Shown: positions 14,911 to 24,300 of the stretch, in pieces
Layout of the letters: each line of letters starts with the position of its first letter
Position numbering within the stretch: the first letter of the stretch is position 1
Assembly: GCA_905234565.1 (NCBI GenBank)
Contig: CAJOHW010000010.1
Coordinates: 1-39,187, forward strand
DNA: 39,187 bases
Source: an uncultured Oscillibacter sp.
GTDB taxonomy: Bacteria > Bacillota > Clostridia > Oscillospirales > Oscillospiraceae
Direction of reading: 5' to 3'
Notes under the pieces: generated by a model
The model's input: only the letters and a program-made list of their open reading frames with translations
What the model was told of the DNA's origin: nothing
The model's database searches: none
Program-made: the position numbers and the translations under genes

Positions 14911-17218
14911 GCTTCCTCTTCGCCTCCGATCCGCCTCTGTCCAGGAAGGGCAGGAGCCTGCGCAGGAAAAATCCCTCCTCCGGGGACGGCCCGGACTTGC
15001 CGCTCTCCGGCGTCCTGCCCCGCTCCAGCCAGCGGGCGGTCCGGGTTTTGCCGCCCTGCTTTGTCAGATAGATGTGGGCCGCCTCCCGGTAGGGCACCTG
15101 CCGCATGAGATCGCTTCCCCGAATGGCCTGATAGGGGTCCGTGGAGAGGATGGCGGCGTCGAATTCCTCCAAGGCGGCAAAACAGTTCCCCGGGCGGCGC
15201 TCCCCAATCCGCAGCCACACGTCTAAGGGGACAGGATGCTCCGGGGTGTCATAGGCCCGGCAGGCGTCCTCCACCAGCCGGGACATGGTCTTCTGCAAAC
15301 CCTCCGTGTTTTGGGCGTGGGCGCAGGCGTTCCAGAACTTGGGGTACTCCTGGCTCAGCTGGGACCCTTGGAACCGGGCGGTCACCTCGTACAGCCGCCG
15401 CACCCGCTTCACCAGCTCGTCGGAGGAGGCCGCCGCCGCCATGCGGATCCAGTCGGGAAGCGCCGGCGGCACGCCGTCCTTCTGCCTCACAGCGCTGCAC
15501 AGGGCCTCCAATGCGGCGGTCCGGTCCGGCTCTCCGGAGCGGTGGCGGCCGTCGAAACACTGGGCCGCCTCCTGTAAGAGCATTCCGCCGGAGATGGTTC
15601 CCGCCCGGCCATAGAGTTCTGAACAGGCCTGAAACAGATGGCACCGGGGGGTATTCACCCGGAAGGGGGCGTATCTTCCCCAGCCGCCAAAGGCAAAGTC
15701 CTGAAAGTCCAATTCCGCCCAGAAGCGCTCCTTGGCCTGGCGGACGCTGTCCGCCGCCGTGTCCGGCGTCAGTTTTTCCAGCAGGGCGGCGTAGGCTTCC
15801 AAAGCGGAGGCCCCCTTCTCCCGGGCCTCCTGTTGGTACAGGGCCAACGCCTCCTGCCGCACCGCCTCCCGGGCGGCGTCCTCTTCGGACAGGTTCCACA
15901 TCCGCTCCAAGGACGCCCAGCTCACAGGTTCCTCCCGCAGCACGGACCGGTAATACGCCTCTAAGATCCCCTGTCCCCGGGCGGAGGCGGCCAGCTGTTT
16001 CCGGTACAGGGGAAACAGTTCCTCCGGGATCTCCCGCAGGCGGCGGGCGGCCTCGCCCTCAGGTAGTTGGCAGTCTTTGCGGACCTGATAGGAAAGCCCC
16101 GCCTGTTTCAAAGCCTCATGTCCCGTGGACCCTAAGCGCTTTTCAAGACTGGCCTCCGTCTCCCGGCTCAAACGCAGGTCCCGGCGGTTGATCTCATCCA
16201 GCATGGCGGCGATGCCGTCCTCCAAGGCCGCCGACGGGGGGCAGCGCAACGCGGCGCTTAAATTCCCCTCCAAATCCTCCTCGGAGAGATTGGAGGCGTC
16301 CCAGCCGTGGGAGAGGTACTGGTAGGCCAGTTTCAGCACCAGTTCATTGGCGCTGTCCCCGAACCGGGCGGCGGTGTCCTCCAGGTCCTGGAAGAACCGG
16401 GGGAAGTCCTCCGGCGGCAGGGCGGACGCCGCGTGGTCCAAATAGCCGTACCGGGCGATTTTCCGCTCCAACCGGGGGGAGAGCAGGTTGTTCTCCCCGG
16501 TCTGGGGGATGAGATACCGGTCCTTCTCCCGGGCGTTCCGGGTGAAGATCAGGTTCCGTTTCAGATTCACGGCGTTGGCGGAGGACACGGCGCTGAGATT
16601 CCGCCGCATAGAGTAGGGGACGGCGGCGTAGATACAGTACAGCAGGGCGCGGAGCTGGTCCTCCTCCCCGTTGTACCACACGTACAGGGGCCGGGGGTTT
16701 TTCCCCTCGCTCATCTGGGCGTAGACACACTTCACTAAGGCGGCGTAGCTGTCCCGGTTCTCTAAGCCCGCCGTCTCCATGGCGGTTTTCAAATCCAACG
16801 GGGCGGATCGCCGCAGCTGTCCGTCCCACTGGGACGCTTCCTCCTCGCTGGTTTTGAAGTTCTCCCGGTCCAGGGCCAGAAACACGTTGGGATCCTGCAG
16901 GACCTGGGTGCCCTTCAGGGGAAAGAGGAAGCCGTGGGAGAACATACTGGGCCGTCCCAGGGTGTCCGTCATGCCGTACCGGGTCCGAATGACATAGAGA
17001 TAGCTTCCGTCTCCGGCAATGTCCAGGACTTCCAGCACCCGTCCGTCCTCGTCCACCAGGCCGGGCCGGGTGGGACAGCTGGCGTTTTGGAAGCGCTTGC
17101 AGGTCCGCACCGCCTCCTGGGGGGCCTCCGGGGAGATGGCCACCGCCTCCCATCCGGCGCTGACCGTGCCGCCGCTGACCCGCCGGGCGTGGGTGTAACA
17201 GCATTGATACGCTTCCAT
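14903..17218 (-). CDS. GAP1-N2-like GTPase-associated protein
   Basis: The 771-residue soluble protein matches what I remember of the GTPase-associated protein 1 family with a type 2 N-terminal domain. It begins with a Y-x-x-Y-T-H-A-R-R-V-like strand (residues 4-13), then WEAVAISPEAP, a GRPSMFSHGFLFP segment (a conserved F-H/F-x-F turn), and the helical LKCVYAQMSEGKNPRPLYVWY...LLYCIYAAVPYSMRRNLSAVS, where the family has PYAFRRRLGF. The rest is long and helix-rich with no catalytic motif I can name. ATG 17218 follows GGAGGTGA and starts 4 bp after the GTPase stop, so the two are translationally coupled. In known examples this family is encoded beside P-loop GTPases in predicted conflict systems. 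Function here is inferred from that partnership only. Confidence 0.7.
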   Translation of the reverse strand: MEAYQCCYTHARRVSGGTVSAGWEAVAISPEAPQEAVRTCKRFQNASCPTRPGLVDEDGRVLEVLDIAGDGSYLYVIRTRYGMTDTLGRPSMFSHGFLFPLKGTQVLQDPNVFLALDRENFKTSEEEASQWDGQLRRSAPLDLKTAMETAGLENRDSYAALVKCVYAQMSEGKNPRPLYVWYNGEEDQLRALLYCIYAAVPYSMRRNLSAVSSANAVNLKRNLIFTRNAREKDRYLIPQTGENNLLSPRLERKIARYGYLDHAASALPPEDFPRFFQDLEDTAARFGDSANELVLKLAYQYLSHGWDASNLSEEDLEGNLSAALRCPPSAALEDGIAAMLDEINRRDLRLSRETEASLEKRLGSTGHEALKQAGLSYQVRKDCQLPEGEAARRLREIPEELFPLYRKQLAASARGQGILEAYYRSVLREEPVSWASLERMWNLSEEDAAREAVRQEALALYQQEAREKGASALEAYAALLEKLTPDTAADSVRQAKERFWAELDFQDFAFGGWGRYAPFRVNTPRCHLFQACSELYGRAGTISGGMLLQEAAQCFDGRHRSGEPDRTAALEALCSAVRQKDGVPPALPDWIRMAAAASSDELVKRVRRLYEVTARFQGSQLSQEYPKFWNACAHAQNTEGLQKTMSRLVEDACRAYDTPEHPVPLDVWLRIGERRPGNCFAALEEFDAAILSTDPYQAIRGSDLMRQVPYREAAHIYLTKQGGKTRTARWLERGRTPESGKSGPSPEEGFFLRRLLPFLDRGGSEAKRKRE

Positions 17219-17222
17219 GGCC

Positions 17223-18785
17223 TCACCTCCGGACGCTGGGGGATTCCGTATAGAACCAGCGGTGTCCGCACGCGGGATTCGTGCAGGCCCGGTTGACCTC
17301 CTCCTCAATGCGTCCAAAGCCCAAAACGCCCTTTTTCACCACCCGTTTGCGCTCCGCCTCCGGCAGTTCCTCGCTCCGCGCCCCGCATACAGGACAGGGA
17401 ATGGGGCCGATATGTTCGTTGGTCTTGATATAGCCCAGGGCGTAGAACAGCCACAGGAGCGGTTCCTCAATGCGCTTGGGGATCACCGGCCCCGCCGGGT
17501 ACTGGTAAGGCTCCCCGTTCTCCCGGACGCCGGTCTCCACCCCGCAGCCCAGGGCCGTGAAGGCGAAATAGGCGTACTGGGTGTAGTTGGCGGCCATTTG
17601 GTTGGCAAGGTCCATGTTGTGGGTCTGGATAAAGGCGGTCAGTTCTTCCAAAATGGGGTTGTAGGCTTTCGCGTTGAACTCCGGGCGGTCAAAGCCGTTG
17701 GGGGCCTTGATGCCCTCCACGTCCCGCAGCAGCATCCGCCGCAGGTTGTCGCTGAAGATGTCCATGACCTCGTCCGCCTTGGAGATGCAGATGGCAAAGG
17801 GGGTCTCGCACTTGAAGTAGGGGTCCCCCTCGGAGATGATGTGGTGGATGACGCTGAGGATCTGGGCCGGGTTGTCCCGCTCCTCGTCCTCCGCCATGAC
17901 GCTGCTGACCACATCGAACTGCATGGGGTCGATGAGCAGCAGCACCCCGTCGGCGTGTTCCACGAAGGGGGCGTAGTGGCTGATGAGCTGTCCGGACTTG
18001 AACACCTCCCCCGCCACGTCGTACATGACCAAGGTCTCCGTGTTCTTCCGGTTCTCCCCCAGATCCTGCACCAGCTCATAAAAGAGGGGCTGCTGTAAGC
18101 GCTGCTCCGGCGTAGGGGCGGGGAGAGGCTCTCCGGCTTCCACCGGGTTGTCCCGGCGGAAGTTCAGCACGCTGGCCCCGTTCACAATGGCCGCCAGTCC
18201 CGCCTTCCGGGCGTACCCCGTCATGCCCCGCAGCAGCTGGGACAGGTACACCGTCTTGCCGGAACCCACAATCCCGATGACTGTGATGAACTTCACGTTG
18301 GTCTTGCCGTAGTTGGCGGGCAGGGGGTTGTGGCAGAACCGGCACACCCGGCGGTTGCACCGCTCTCCCGTGGCCAGCTCCACCTGGATGGCCATGCCCT
18401 GGCCGTCATAGATGAAGTAGTCCTCGTCCCCCTGGTCTTTCAAATACTTCTGATGTTCCGGGTCCTGGGGGTCGATGACCTTGCGCAGCCAGGCCTCCAC
18501 GCCCAGATGGATGTCCGCCGGGTCATACTCCGTGGTGCCGTTGAAGCGCTTCCAGAACCTCTCGTACTCCGCGTCGGGGCCCGCCTCAAAGAACTCCCAG
18601 TCCCGGTACCGGGCCAGGATCTCCTCCTTGTCCTCCCCCTGGTAGCGGTCCAGGAAGTCCTCCAAATCGTCGTACATCTCCGGCAGAATGCCGGACTCCC
18701 CCATGTTGACCTTTTCGGACCGGAAGAGCACCTCGTCGTCCTGCATCTTCCGGAAACAATAGGGGCAAGTGATTTCATAGCTCAC
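17223..18785 (-). CDS. P-loop GTPase flanked by zinc ribbons (DO-GTPase-like)
   Basis: The 520-residue protein carries a TRAFAC-type GTPase domain: Walker A GIVGSGKT with K177, switch II-like DVAGE at 256-260, a hydrophobic LLLIDPMQFD strand, and a G4-like SKAD at 335-338 (NKxD in Ras). Cysteine pairs occur on both sides: C7/C10 with C143, C148 and C151 before the GTPase, and C464/C467 with C501/C506 after it, consistent with two zinc ribbons. About 100 acidic, helical residues separate C10 from C143. The GTG start at 18785 has only a moderate ribosome site. The closest recalled relatives are the predicted double-GTPase (DO-GTPase) proteins coupled to GAP1 proteins. A molecular switch controlled by the next gene product is the likely role. 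Confidence 0.75.
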   Translation of the reverse strand: MSYEITCPYCFRKMQDDEVLFRSEKVNMGESGILPEMYDDLEDFLDRYQGEDKEEILARYRDWEFFEAGPDAEYERFWKRFNGTTEYDPADIHLGVEAWLRKVIDPQDPEHQKYLKDQGDEDYFIYDGQGMAIQVELATGERCNRRVCRFCHNPLPANYGKTNVKFITVIGIVGSGKTVYLSQLLRGMTGYARKAGLAAIVNGASVLNFRRDNPVEAGEPLPAPTPEQRLQQPLFYELVQDLGENRKNTETLVMYDVAGEVFKSGQLISHYAPFVEHADGVLLLIDPMQFDVVSSVMAEDEERDNPAQILSVIHHIISEGDPYFKCETPFAICISKADEVMDIFSDNLRRMLLRDVEGIKAPNGFDRPEFNAKAYNPILEELTAFIQTHNMDLANQMAANYTQYAYFAFTALGCGVETGVRENGEPYQYPAGPVIPKRIEEPLLWLFYALGYIKTNEHIGPIPCPVCGARSEELPEAERKRVVKKGVLGFGRIEEEVNRACTNPACGHRWFYTESPSVRR

Positions 18786-18839
18786 GTGTGTGTTCGCCTG
18801 CCTTTCCGCGCATTTATGATACCCGCCGGCGGGGATCTC

Positions 18840-19490
18840 TCACCCTTCAAGGAGTTCCAGCCCCGCCTTGTGGGACTCCGCCCCGGGCCGGGCCAGGGTC
18901 TTGACATACACCGCCCCCGCCTCAAACATCCGCCGGGTAATGGGCACCCGGAAGTCTCCGATCCGGTAGACCAGGTCCCCGTCGGCGTAATTGGAGTCGC
19001 AGGGCTGGGGGAAGGCGATGCGGTAAAAGCCCGTAGGTTCCGCGTTTTTCCGGAACAGCCCCCGGCTCGACATGACGGCGGTGATCTCCACGGGGATCCG
19101 CATGGGCACGTCGCACCGGGGAGGACTGACGGACCGGGTCTTGCAGGAGAACACCCGGCAGGTATCCCCCTCCGTGACGCAGGCGAACACCGTGTAGGTC
19201 CGGGCCTCCCCGTCCAGGGGACAGCCGTTGGACCGGACCCGTTCCAGGGCGCTGACGGGACGGATCCCAATCTCCCCCGTCTCCGTGAAACGGCCCTCCG
19301 GCAGGGGTTCCTCCCCCAAAGACGCGCACAGGGCCTCCATTCCGGCCTCCGCGTCCTGGCCGTAGGGCGTCCGCACCAACAGCACGTCCTGGCCACGGCC
19401 GCAGGCCCACTGCAGGGCGGTGCCCTCCGTGTTCAGGTGCAGGTCCGCAGCATAGTGTTTCGGGTCCGGGGGACAATATACATACCGCAT
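18840..19490 (-). CDS. Unknown 216-aa protein of the tubulin/GTPase operon
   Basis: I do not recognise this protein. It has no signal peptide or membrane segment and looks beta-rich, with many short alternating strands (LQWACGRGQDVLLVRTPYG, YTVFACVTEGDTCRVFSC, VPMRIPVEITAVMS) and a final YRIGDFRVPITRRMFEAGAVYVKT strand-turn-strand. Eight or so cysteines are scattered without a clear metal motif. ATG 19490 has a perfect AAGGAGG site. The gene lies 18 bp after the 605-aa protein gene and 54 bp before the GTPase gene, so it belongs to the same transcript. A beta-sandwich adaptor or binding domain is the most that can be guessed. Confidence 0.75.
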   Translation of the reverse strand: MRYVYCPPDPKHYAADLHLNTEGTALQWACGRGQDVLLVRTPYGQDAEAGMEALCASLGEEPLPEGRFTETGEIGIRPVSALERVRSNGCPLDGEARTYTVFACVTEGDTCRVFSCKTRSVSPPRCDVPMRIPVEITAVMSSRGLFRKNAEPTGFYRIAFPQPCDSNYADGDLVYRIGDFRVPITRRMFEAGAVYVKTLARPGAESHKAGLELLEG

Positions 19491-19508
19491 AGGGGCCTCC
19501 TTTCACGC

Positions 19509-21326
19509 TCAAAGGAGCTGGTCCGGCGTGACGGCGTAGAGGTTCAATGCCTCCGCCGCCCCCGGACGGCCTGTCTCATAAAACTCCGTCTCCCCGCCCA
19601 GGGTCTCCTGCAAATCGTTGTACAGGGAGCTGCTCCGCTGGGCGTCCTGGCGCAGCAGGAAGAAGGAGCGTACGCTCTGGCCCAGATAGAAGCTGGTCTG
19701 TAAATACACCGGCACCGCGTCCCCGGTGAGGGCATGGCGCAGGATCTCACGGGGATCCTCGTCTCTCTCGGCGTCCTCGAACCGGAAGCCCAGTTCCTCG
19801 TCCAGAGGCGCGTCCAGCACCCGCTCCCGCTCTTTTAAGAACTTCTCCAAGGACGCCTTCAAAAATCCCTCCAGCCCTTCCGGTTCCCGGAGGTTCCGGA
19901 ACTCCGCTTCTATCTCCTCGCCGTCATCCTCCAGCCAGCCGTCCACCTGCTTTCCATAGAAGGCGGCGAAGTCCCCCTCCCGGGGGGCGGTCCGGGAGGA
20001 CAGCAGGCTCCGCCAGGCGTCCAGGTAGTCCCGGACCGCCTCCCCCTGCCGCTTCACTTCTCCGGAGAGGGTATCCAGCACCAGGGGGGACGCCGCCGCC
20101 AGATACCGGAGATACCGCTCCGCGTACTCCCGCACAGGCAGGCTGTCACTGGGGGCCGCCGCGCCGGAGAGCAGTTCCCGCACTTCCTCCCCGTGCCAGG
20201 CCAGGGCGTCCAGTTCGGCGGGGGAGAAGGTTTTCCGCAGGGATTTCCCGTACTCCTCCCCCCAGCGCCGGAGGTCCTGGGGATTCTTCTCTAAGACCTC
20301 CCGGGCCTTTTTCTCAAGGCCGGAGAGATAGCTTCCCCAGGCCCCGAAGGTCAGCTCGTCAAACTCCCGGGCGGAGATCCCGCCGGAGAGTTTCCCGTGG
20401 ACCTCCTCCTCCGGAGCGGGAACGGGGAACAGTTCCAGCTGGAAGGGGGCGGGAACCAGGGCCGACAGGGGGGCATAGCTCTCTAAGAAGGGGAAGGTCC
20501 CCTGTTCCGGCGCTCCTAAGCGGCGGCGCAGGGCCTCCCGGTTGGCGGAAAGCCCCTCCACGGTCCGGGTCTCCCGGTCCCACAGGGCTTGCAGCAGGTG
20601 GTCCGTACAGGCGTCGGCGATGGCGGCAATGGGCTTCTCCGCCCGGGCGTATCCGGCGGTGAACACGCCGCCGGAGGCGAAGGGGTCCTCTTCCCCGCCG
20701 TCGGACACCGCCATGACCGCCGCGGCAATCCGCCAGCGCTCCTCTCCCGCCGCCACCCGGCCGTCGGACCGGACGCTGCTGAGAATCAGAATGGGGGTCT
20801 CAAAGCCGGATTCCCCTAAGAACCGCCGCAGGGCCTCTGTCTCCCCGGTCTCCTCATCCAGCATCAGAATCAAGAGCCGGGACACCTGCCGGGCGTCTGT
20901 CCGGAGACTGTCTCCAAAGGACTGAAACCGATCCAGCCACGTCTCCAGGTCCTCTGGGGCCAGGGCGCTGTCCGCCTCCAAAAAGCCGTAGAGCCACAGC
21001 CGTCCGCTGTCCTCATAGGCGGCCTCGCCGGAAAAGAGAGCGGACACCAGGCGCTCCGCGCCGCCGTCCTCCAAGTCCTCTCCGCCGCCTGCGCCGTCCA
21101 GGGTACGGAAAGCGCCCTCCCGGTCCAGGGCCAGAAACAGGGGCGGACAGTCCGGCCAGAACCGGTCCAGGGCCGTTCCCAGGACGGGGCGCTGCTTCGC
21201 CGCGTCCCCCAGAAAGACCCCCAGGGCAGGGCACCGGGGGGGCGTCCCCTTCCGGCTGCCCAGGTCCCGCAGTTTTTCCGCGAACCAGTCCGCCGCCGCC
21301 CGGGCGGTAAGTTGGTCAATGTTCAT
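19509..21326 (-). CDS. Unknown 605-aa partner of the tubulin-like protein
   Basis: I do not recognise this acidic soluble protein. The first third contains hydrophobic strands alternating with helices (PPLFLALDREG; RLWLYGFLEAD; RLLILMLDEETGETEALRRFLGESGFETPILILSS), which reads like a Rossmann-type alpha/beta domain at about residues 130-230, but without a phosphate-binding loop. The middle and C-terminal two thirds are long charged helices. A conserved-looking terminal segment, VYLQTSFYLGQSVRSFFLLR, is amphipathic and may be a binding surface. ATG 21326 follows AAGGAG and is 34 bp after the tubulin-like gene, to which it is probably a dedicated partner. No enzymatic motif was found. Confidence 0.75.
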   Translation of the reverse strand: MNIDQLTARAAADWFAEKLRDLGSRKGTPPRCPALGVFLGDAAKQRPVLGTALDRFWPDCPPLFLALDREGAFRTLDGAGGGEDLEDGGAERLVSALFSGEAAYEDSGRLWLYGFLEADSALAPEDLETWLDRFQSFGDSLRTDARQVSRLLILMLDEETGETEALRRFLGESGFETPILILSSVRSDGRVAAGEERWRIAAAVMAVSDGGEEDPFASGGVFTAGYARAEKPIAAIADACTDHLLQALWDRETRTVEGLSANREALRRRLGAPEQGTFPFLESYAPLSALVPAPFQLELFPVPAPEEEVHGKLSGGISAREFDELTFGAWGSYLSGLEKKAREVLEKNPQDLRRWGEEYGKSLRKTFSPAELDALAWHGEEVRELLSGAAAPSDSLPVREYAERYLRYLAAASPLVLDTLSGEVKRQGEAVRDYLDAWRSLLSSRTAPREGDFAAFYGKQVDGWLEDDGEEIEAEFRNLREPEGLEGFLKASLEKFLKERERVLDAPLDEELGFRFEDAERDEDPREILRHALTGDAVPVYLQTSFYLGQSVRSFFLLRQDAQRSSSLYNDLQETLGGETEFYETGRPGAAEALNLYAVTPDQLL

Positions 21327-21360
21327 GGATATCTCCTTCCATCCGTCCTCCGCGGAAACC

Positions 21361-24300
21361 CTATTCGATGGACCGCTTCAGACGGAACGCGTCAAAGCGT
21401 TCGATGAATTCTTCCAGGAAATCTCCGATCTCCTCCTCGTTGTCAAAGGCCCCGGCGTCCCGGAACAGGGCGGACTTGCGGTCCGCCGTCAGTTCCCGGG
21501 CAAGGCGCGCTCCGCTCTCGTCCACCAGAGCGTCCTCCCGGCGGTACCGCCGCCGGACCTCCTGGGCAATACCGGAGCGCTGTTCCTCCGGCAGGCGCAG
21601 AAAGCTCAAAAAGCCCTGATACAGGGGGATCCGCCCGTAGGGGTACTCCGGTCCGGACAGGGCCAGGGCCTCCCGGCCCTGGGGCCGGGGCCACAGCACC
21701 GCGTCTCCCCGCAGCACCAGCACTCCGGTACACAGGGCGTCGCAGTAGGCGTCCGCCAGCTGGCTCCGGTCCTGCCGGGCCTGTTTGAGGCCCTGGGCGG
21801 CGGCGTTCAGGGCCTTTTGCCGGTCCTGCCAGGCCTGTTTCCGGCCCTCCGCCTCCGCCGCCACGGTCCGGGCGGCGGCGAGGGCCGTCTCCAAGGCCCC
21901 CAGAATCTCCCGGACCATGGGGTGAAAGGCCGGAAAGGCGAAGAAGTGGTCCTCCTGCACCCGCAGTACGATGTCGTGGAGACGCCGGTCCCCGTCGGCG
22001 GGCAGGGCGGTCTCCGTGCGCTCCATGGGGATCTCCATCCTCCGGCGCAGGGCGTCCAGGGCGGCGTCCAGGTCCGGCAGGCCCTTGCCCGCTCTGCGCA
22101 GGGCGTAGGACGCCGCCTCCAAGCCCGTCTCGTCCAGGTTCTCAAAGGCGGCGGGCACCTGGGCCATTCCCGCGTCCCACCGGGCGATTTCCGCCCGGCA
22201 CTCCTCCGCCGCCTGACGCAGACGGTCCAACGCCGTGCCATAGGGACGGCAGAACACGCTGGCTCCGTCTAAGATGCCATACCGCCGGGCCTCCGTGTAC
22301 AGGGCGCGGCCGGACAGCAGGGCGCTGACCAAAGCCTCCGGCATCTCCCCGCCCCGGGGGTCCAGGGCGCTCTGGGGGGACAGAGGGGGCAGATACCGCC
22401 AGTCCATGCCTCCCCGGCCCTCATAGGAGTATAGCCCCGCCCCGCCGAAGGCGTCATAGGCCCGGGCGCACTCCACCCGTCCGGCGTAGGCGCACAGGGG
22501 AAAGGCGCTGACGGCGCACACGGCGGTGACTTCCCCGGCGGCGGCATCGTCCGACTCCTCCCCGGAGCGGAGGAACTCCCACTCCGGCGGCACGGACAGC
22601 TTTTCCAGCCGCAGGGACTGGGCGGTCTGCCAGAGCGTACTGTCCCAAGGGAAGGCCGGGGCCGCCTGACGGCGCAGTGCCCGCAGAAGATCCTGGGCCC
22701 CGGCCTCCGGGGCCTTCTCCCGGAGAAGGGCCTCCGCCGCCTCCCCGGAGAGAGAGGGGAACAGTTCCTGACAGTAGTCCGTCACCAGGGCGGCGATGCG
22801 GTTCTCGTCTCCCCGGACCCAGGCGTCCTCATGGCGCAGAAGCGTCTCCATGAGTTTGTCCCAGGCCTGGGACGGCACAAGGGCATCCAAGGCCCGGTCC
22901 AGGGGTCCCCCCTGCCCCGGACGGAGATCCGCTAAGGACAGCAGGGTACCCGTTCCGTTTGGTCCGCCCCCTCCGCTGGCAAGGGGCCGCAAAGCCTCCC
23001 GGTTTTCCCGGAAGGTCTCCAACAGGGTGTCCGTCACCCGGCTGAGCCTGCCGAACAATCCCGCGAGATCCGACGCCTGGGCCCGGAACCGGGAGAGCAG
23101 TTTCCCCAGGTCCTCCCAGGTCTCCCGGTCCGCCTCAAAGCGGCTCAGGCGGCGGTACGCCTCCTCATAGTCCGTAAAACGGCGGTGGTCGTTGTCCAGC
23201 AGGATCCCCTGCCGCCGATGATGGGTTTCAAAATCCTCCCGGGCGGTGTCCAGGGCCCGGCGCAGTTCCGCTGCCTGGGCATCGTCCTCTTTCCGGGACG
23301 CGGTGTACTCCTTCCACAGGGCCTCGGACAGGTCCCGCAGACCCCCATGCCCACCCGCAAGGCGGTTTGCCTCCCAGGGCCCCCGCCGGGGATCCCGGAC
23401 CATGGGCTCCAGCACTCCCCGGATCCGTCCGGCCAGGGAGTCCTCCCCCTCCATGAGGGCGGAGAGTTTCGCCGCCCGGGTGTCCCGCCGCCGTGCGGCA
23501 ACAGCGGCGTAATGTTCCGGCAGAGCCTGGGGGCCCTGTTCCCTCGCCTGTTTCCAGTCCCCGGGATAGGGGGGATCTTCCTCCTCTCCCCGCAGTTCCC
23601 GCCACAGGGCCTGACACAGTCCGCCGCCCCCATTGCCGCCCAGGGCGGCCCGGAACAGGGACGCTCCCTCTCCCGGCCCAGTCTCCCCCGCCTCCGGGGG
23701 CGTAAACCGGGCGAAAAGCTCGGAGGACAGCCACGTGTGGATCTCCCGCAGGGGGAACCGGACCCGGGCAGAGCCGATGGTACAGTAACAGGTGTGGAAG
23801 CCCCGGGTCTTTTTGCTGTCCGCCTGACGCACCGCCTCCCGGAACAGGGCCAAATGCTCCCGGAGGTCCGGCTTTGCCGCCTTTGTCAGCAGCCGCGCCA
23901 CATAGTCCGCGGTCTGCTCCATGGCGTCCCCATAGGCCCCGGGGGACGCCGCCTCCGCGCCGATGAGGGTGCAGAGATCCACCGGGGGGCCGTCCCAGGG
24001 AAGGCTCCTGCCTCCCTGATAGATCTGTTGAAAGGCCCCGCCGTTGCGGTCCAGGCCCATGCAGTAGTCCAGTTCCCGCAGAGCGGCGTAGGCATTGGCC
24101 CGGATCCGGCGGCGCAGGGCGTCGTACTCCGGAGACAGGCTGGAAAGGCTCACCTCCGGCAGGAAGAAATAGCCGAATACCGCCAAATCTCCCCCCGTCT
24201 CCCCCAGGGCACGGGCGATGTAACAGGCGTCTAAGAAGCAGCCCGCGCCGGTGCCGCCCCCCAGGGAGGTAAAGATGTGTACGTTGACCCGGGGGTTGTC

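Noticed and set aside
21319-24234. Long plus-strand open frames across the tubulin-like gene
   Set aside because: Composition (Gly, Gln, His, Pro, Arg-rich) and lack of ribosome sites show they are shadows of the minus-strand gene.
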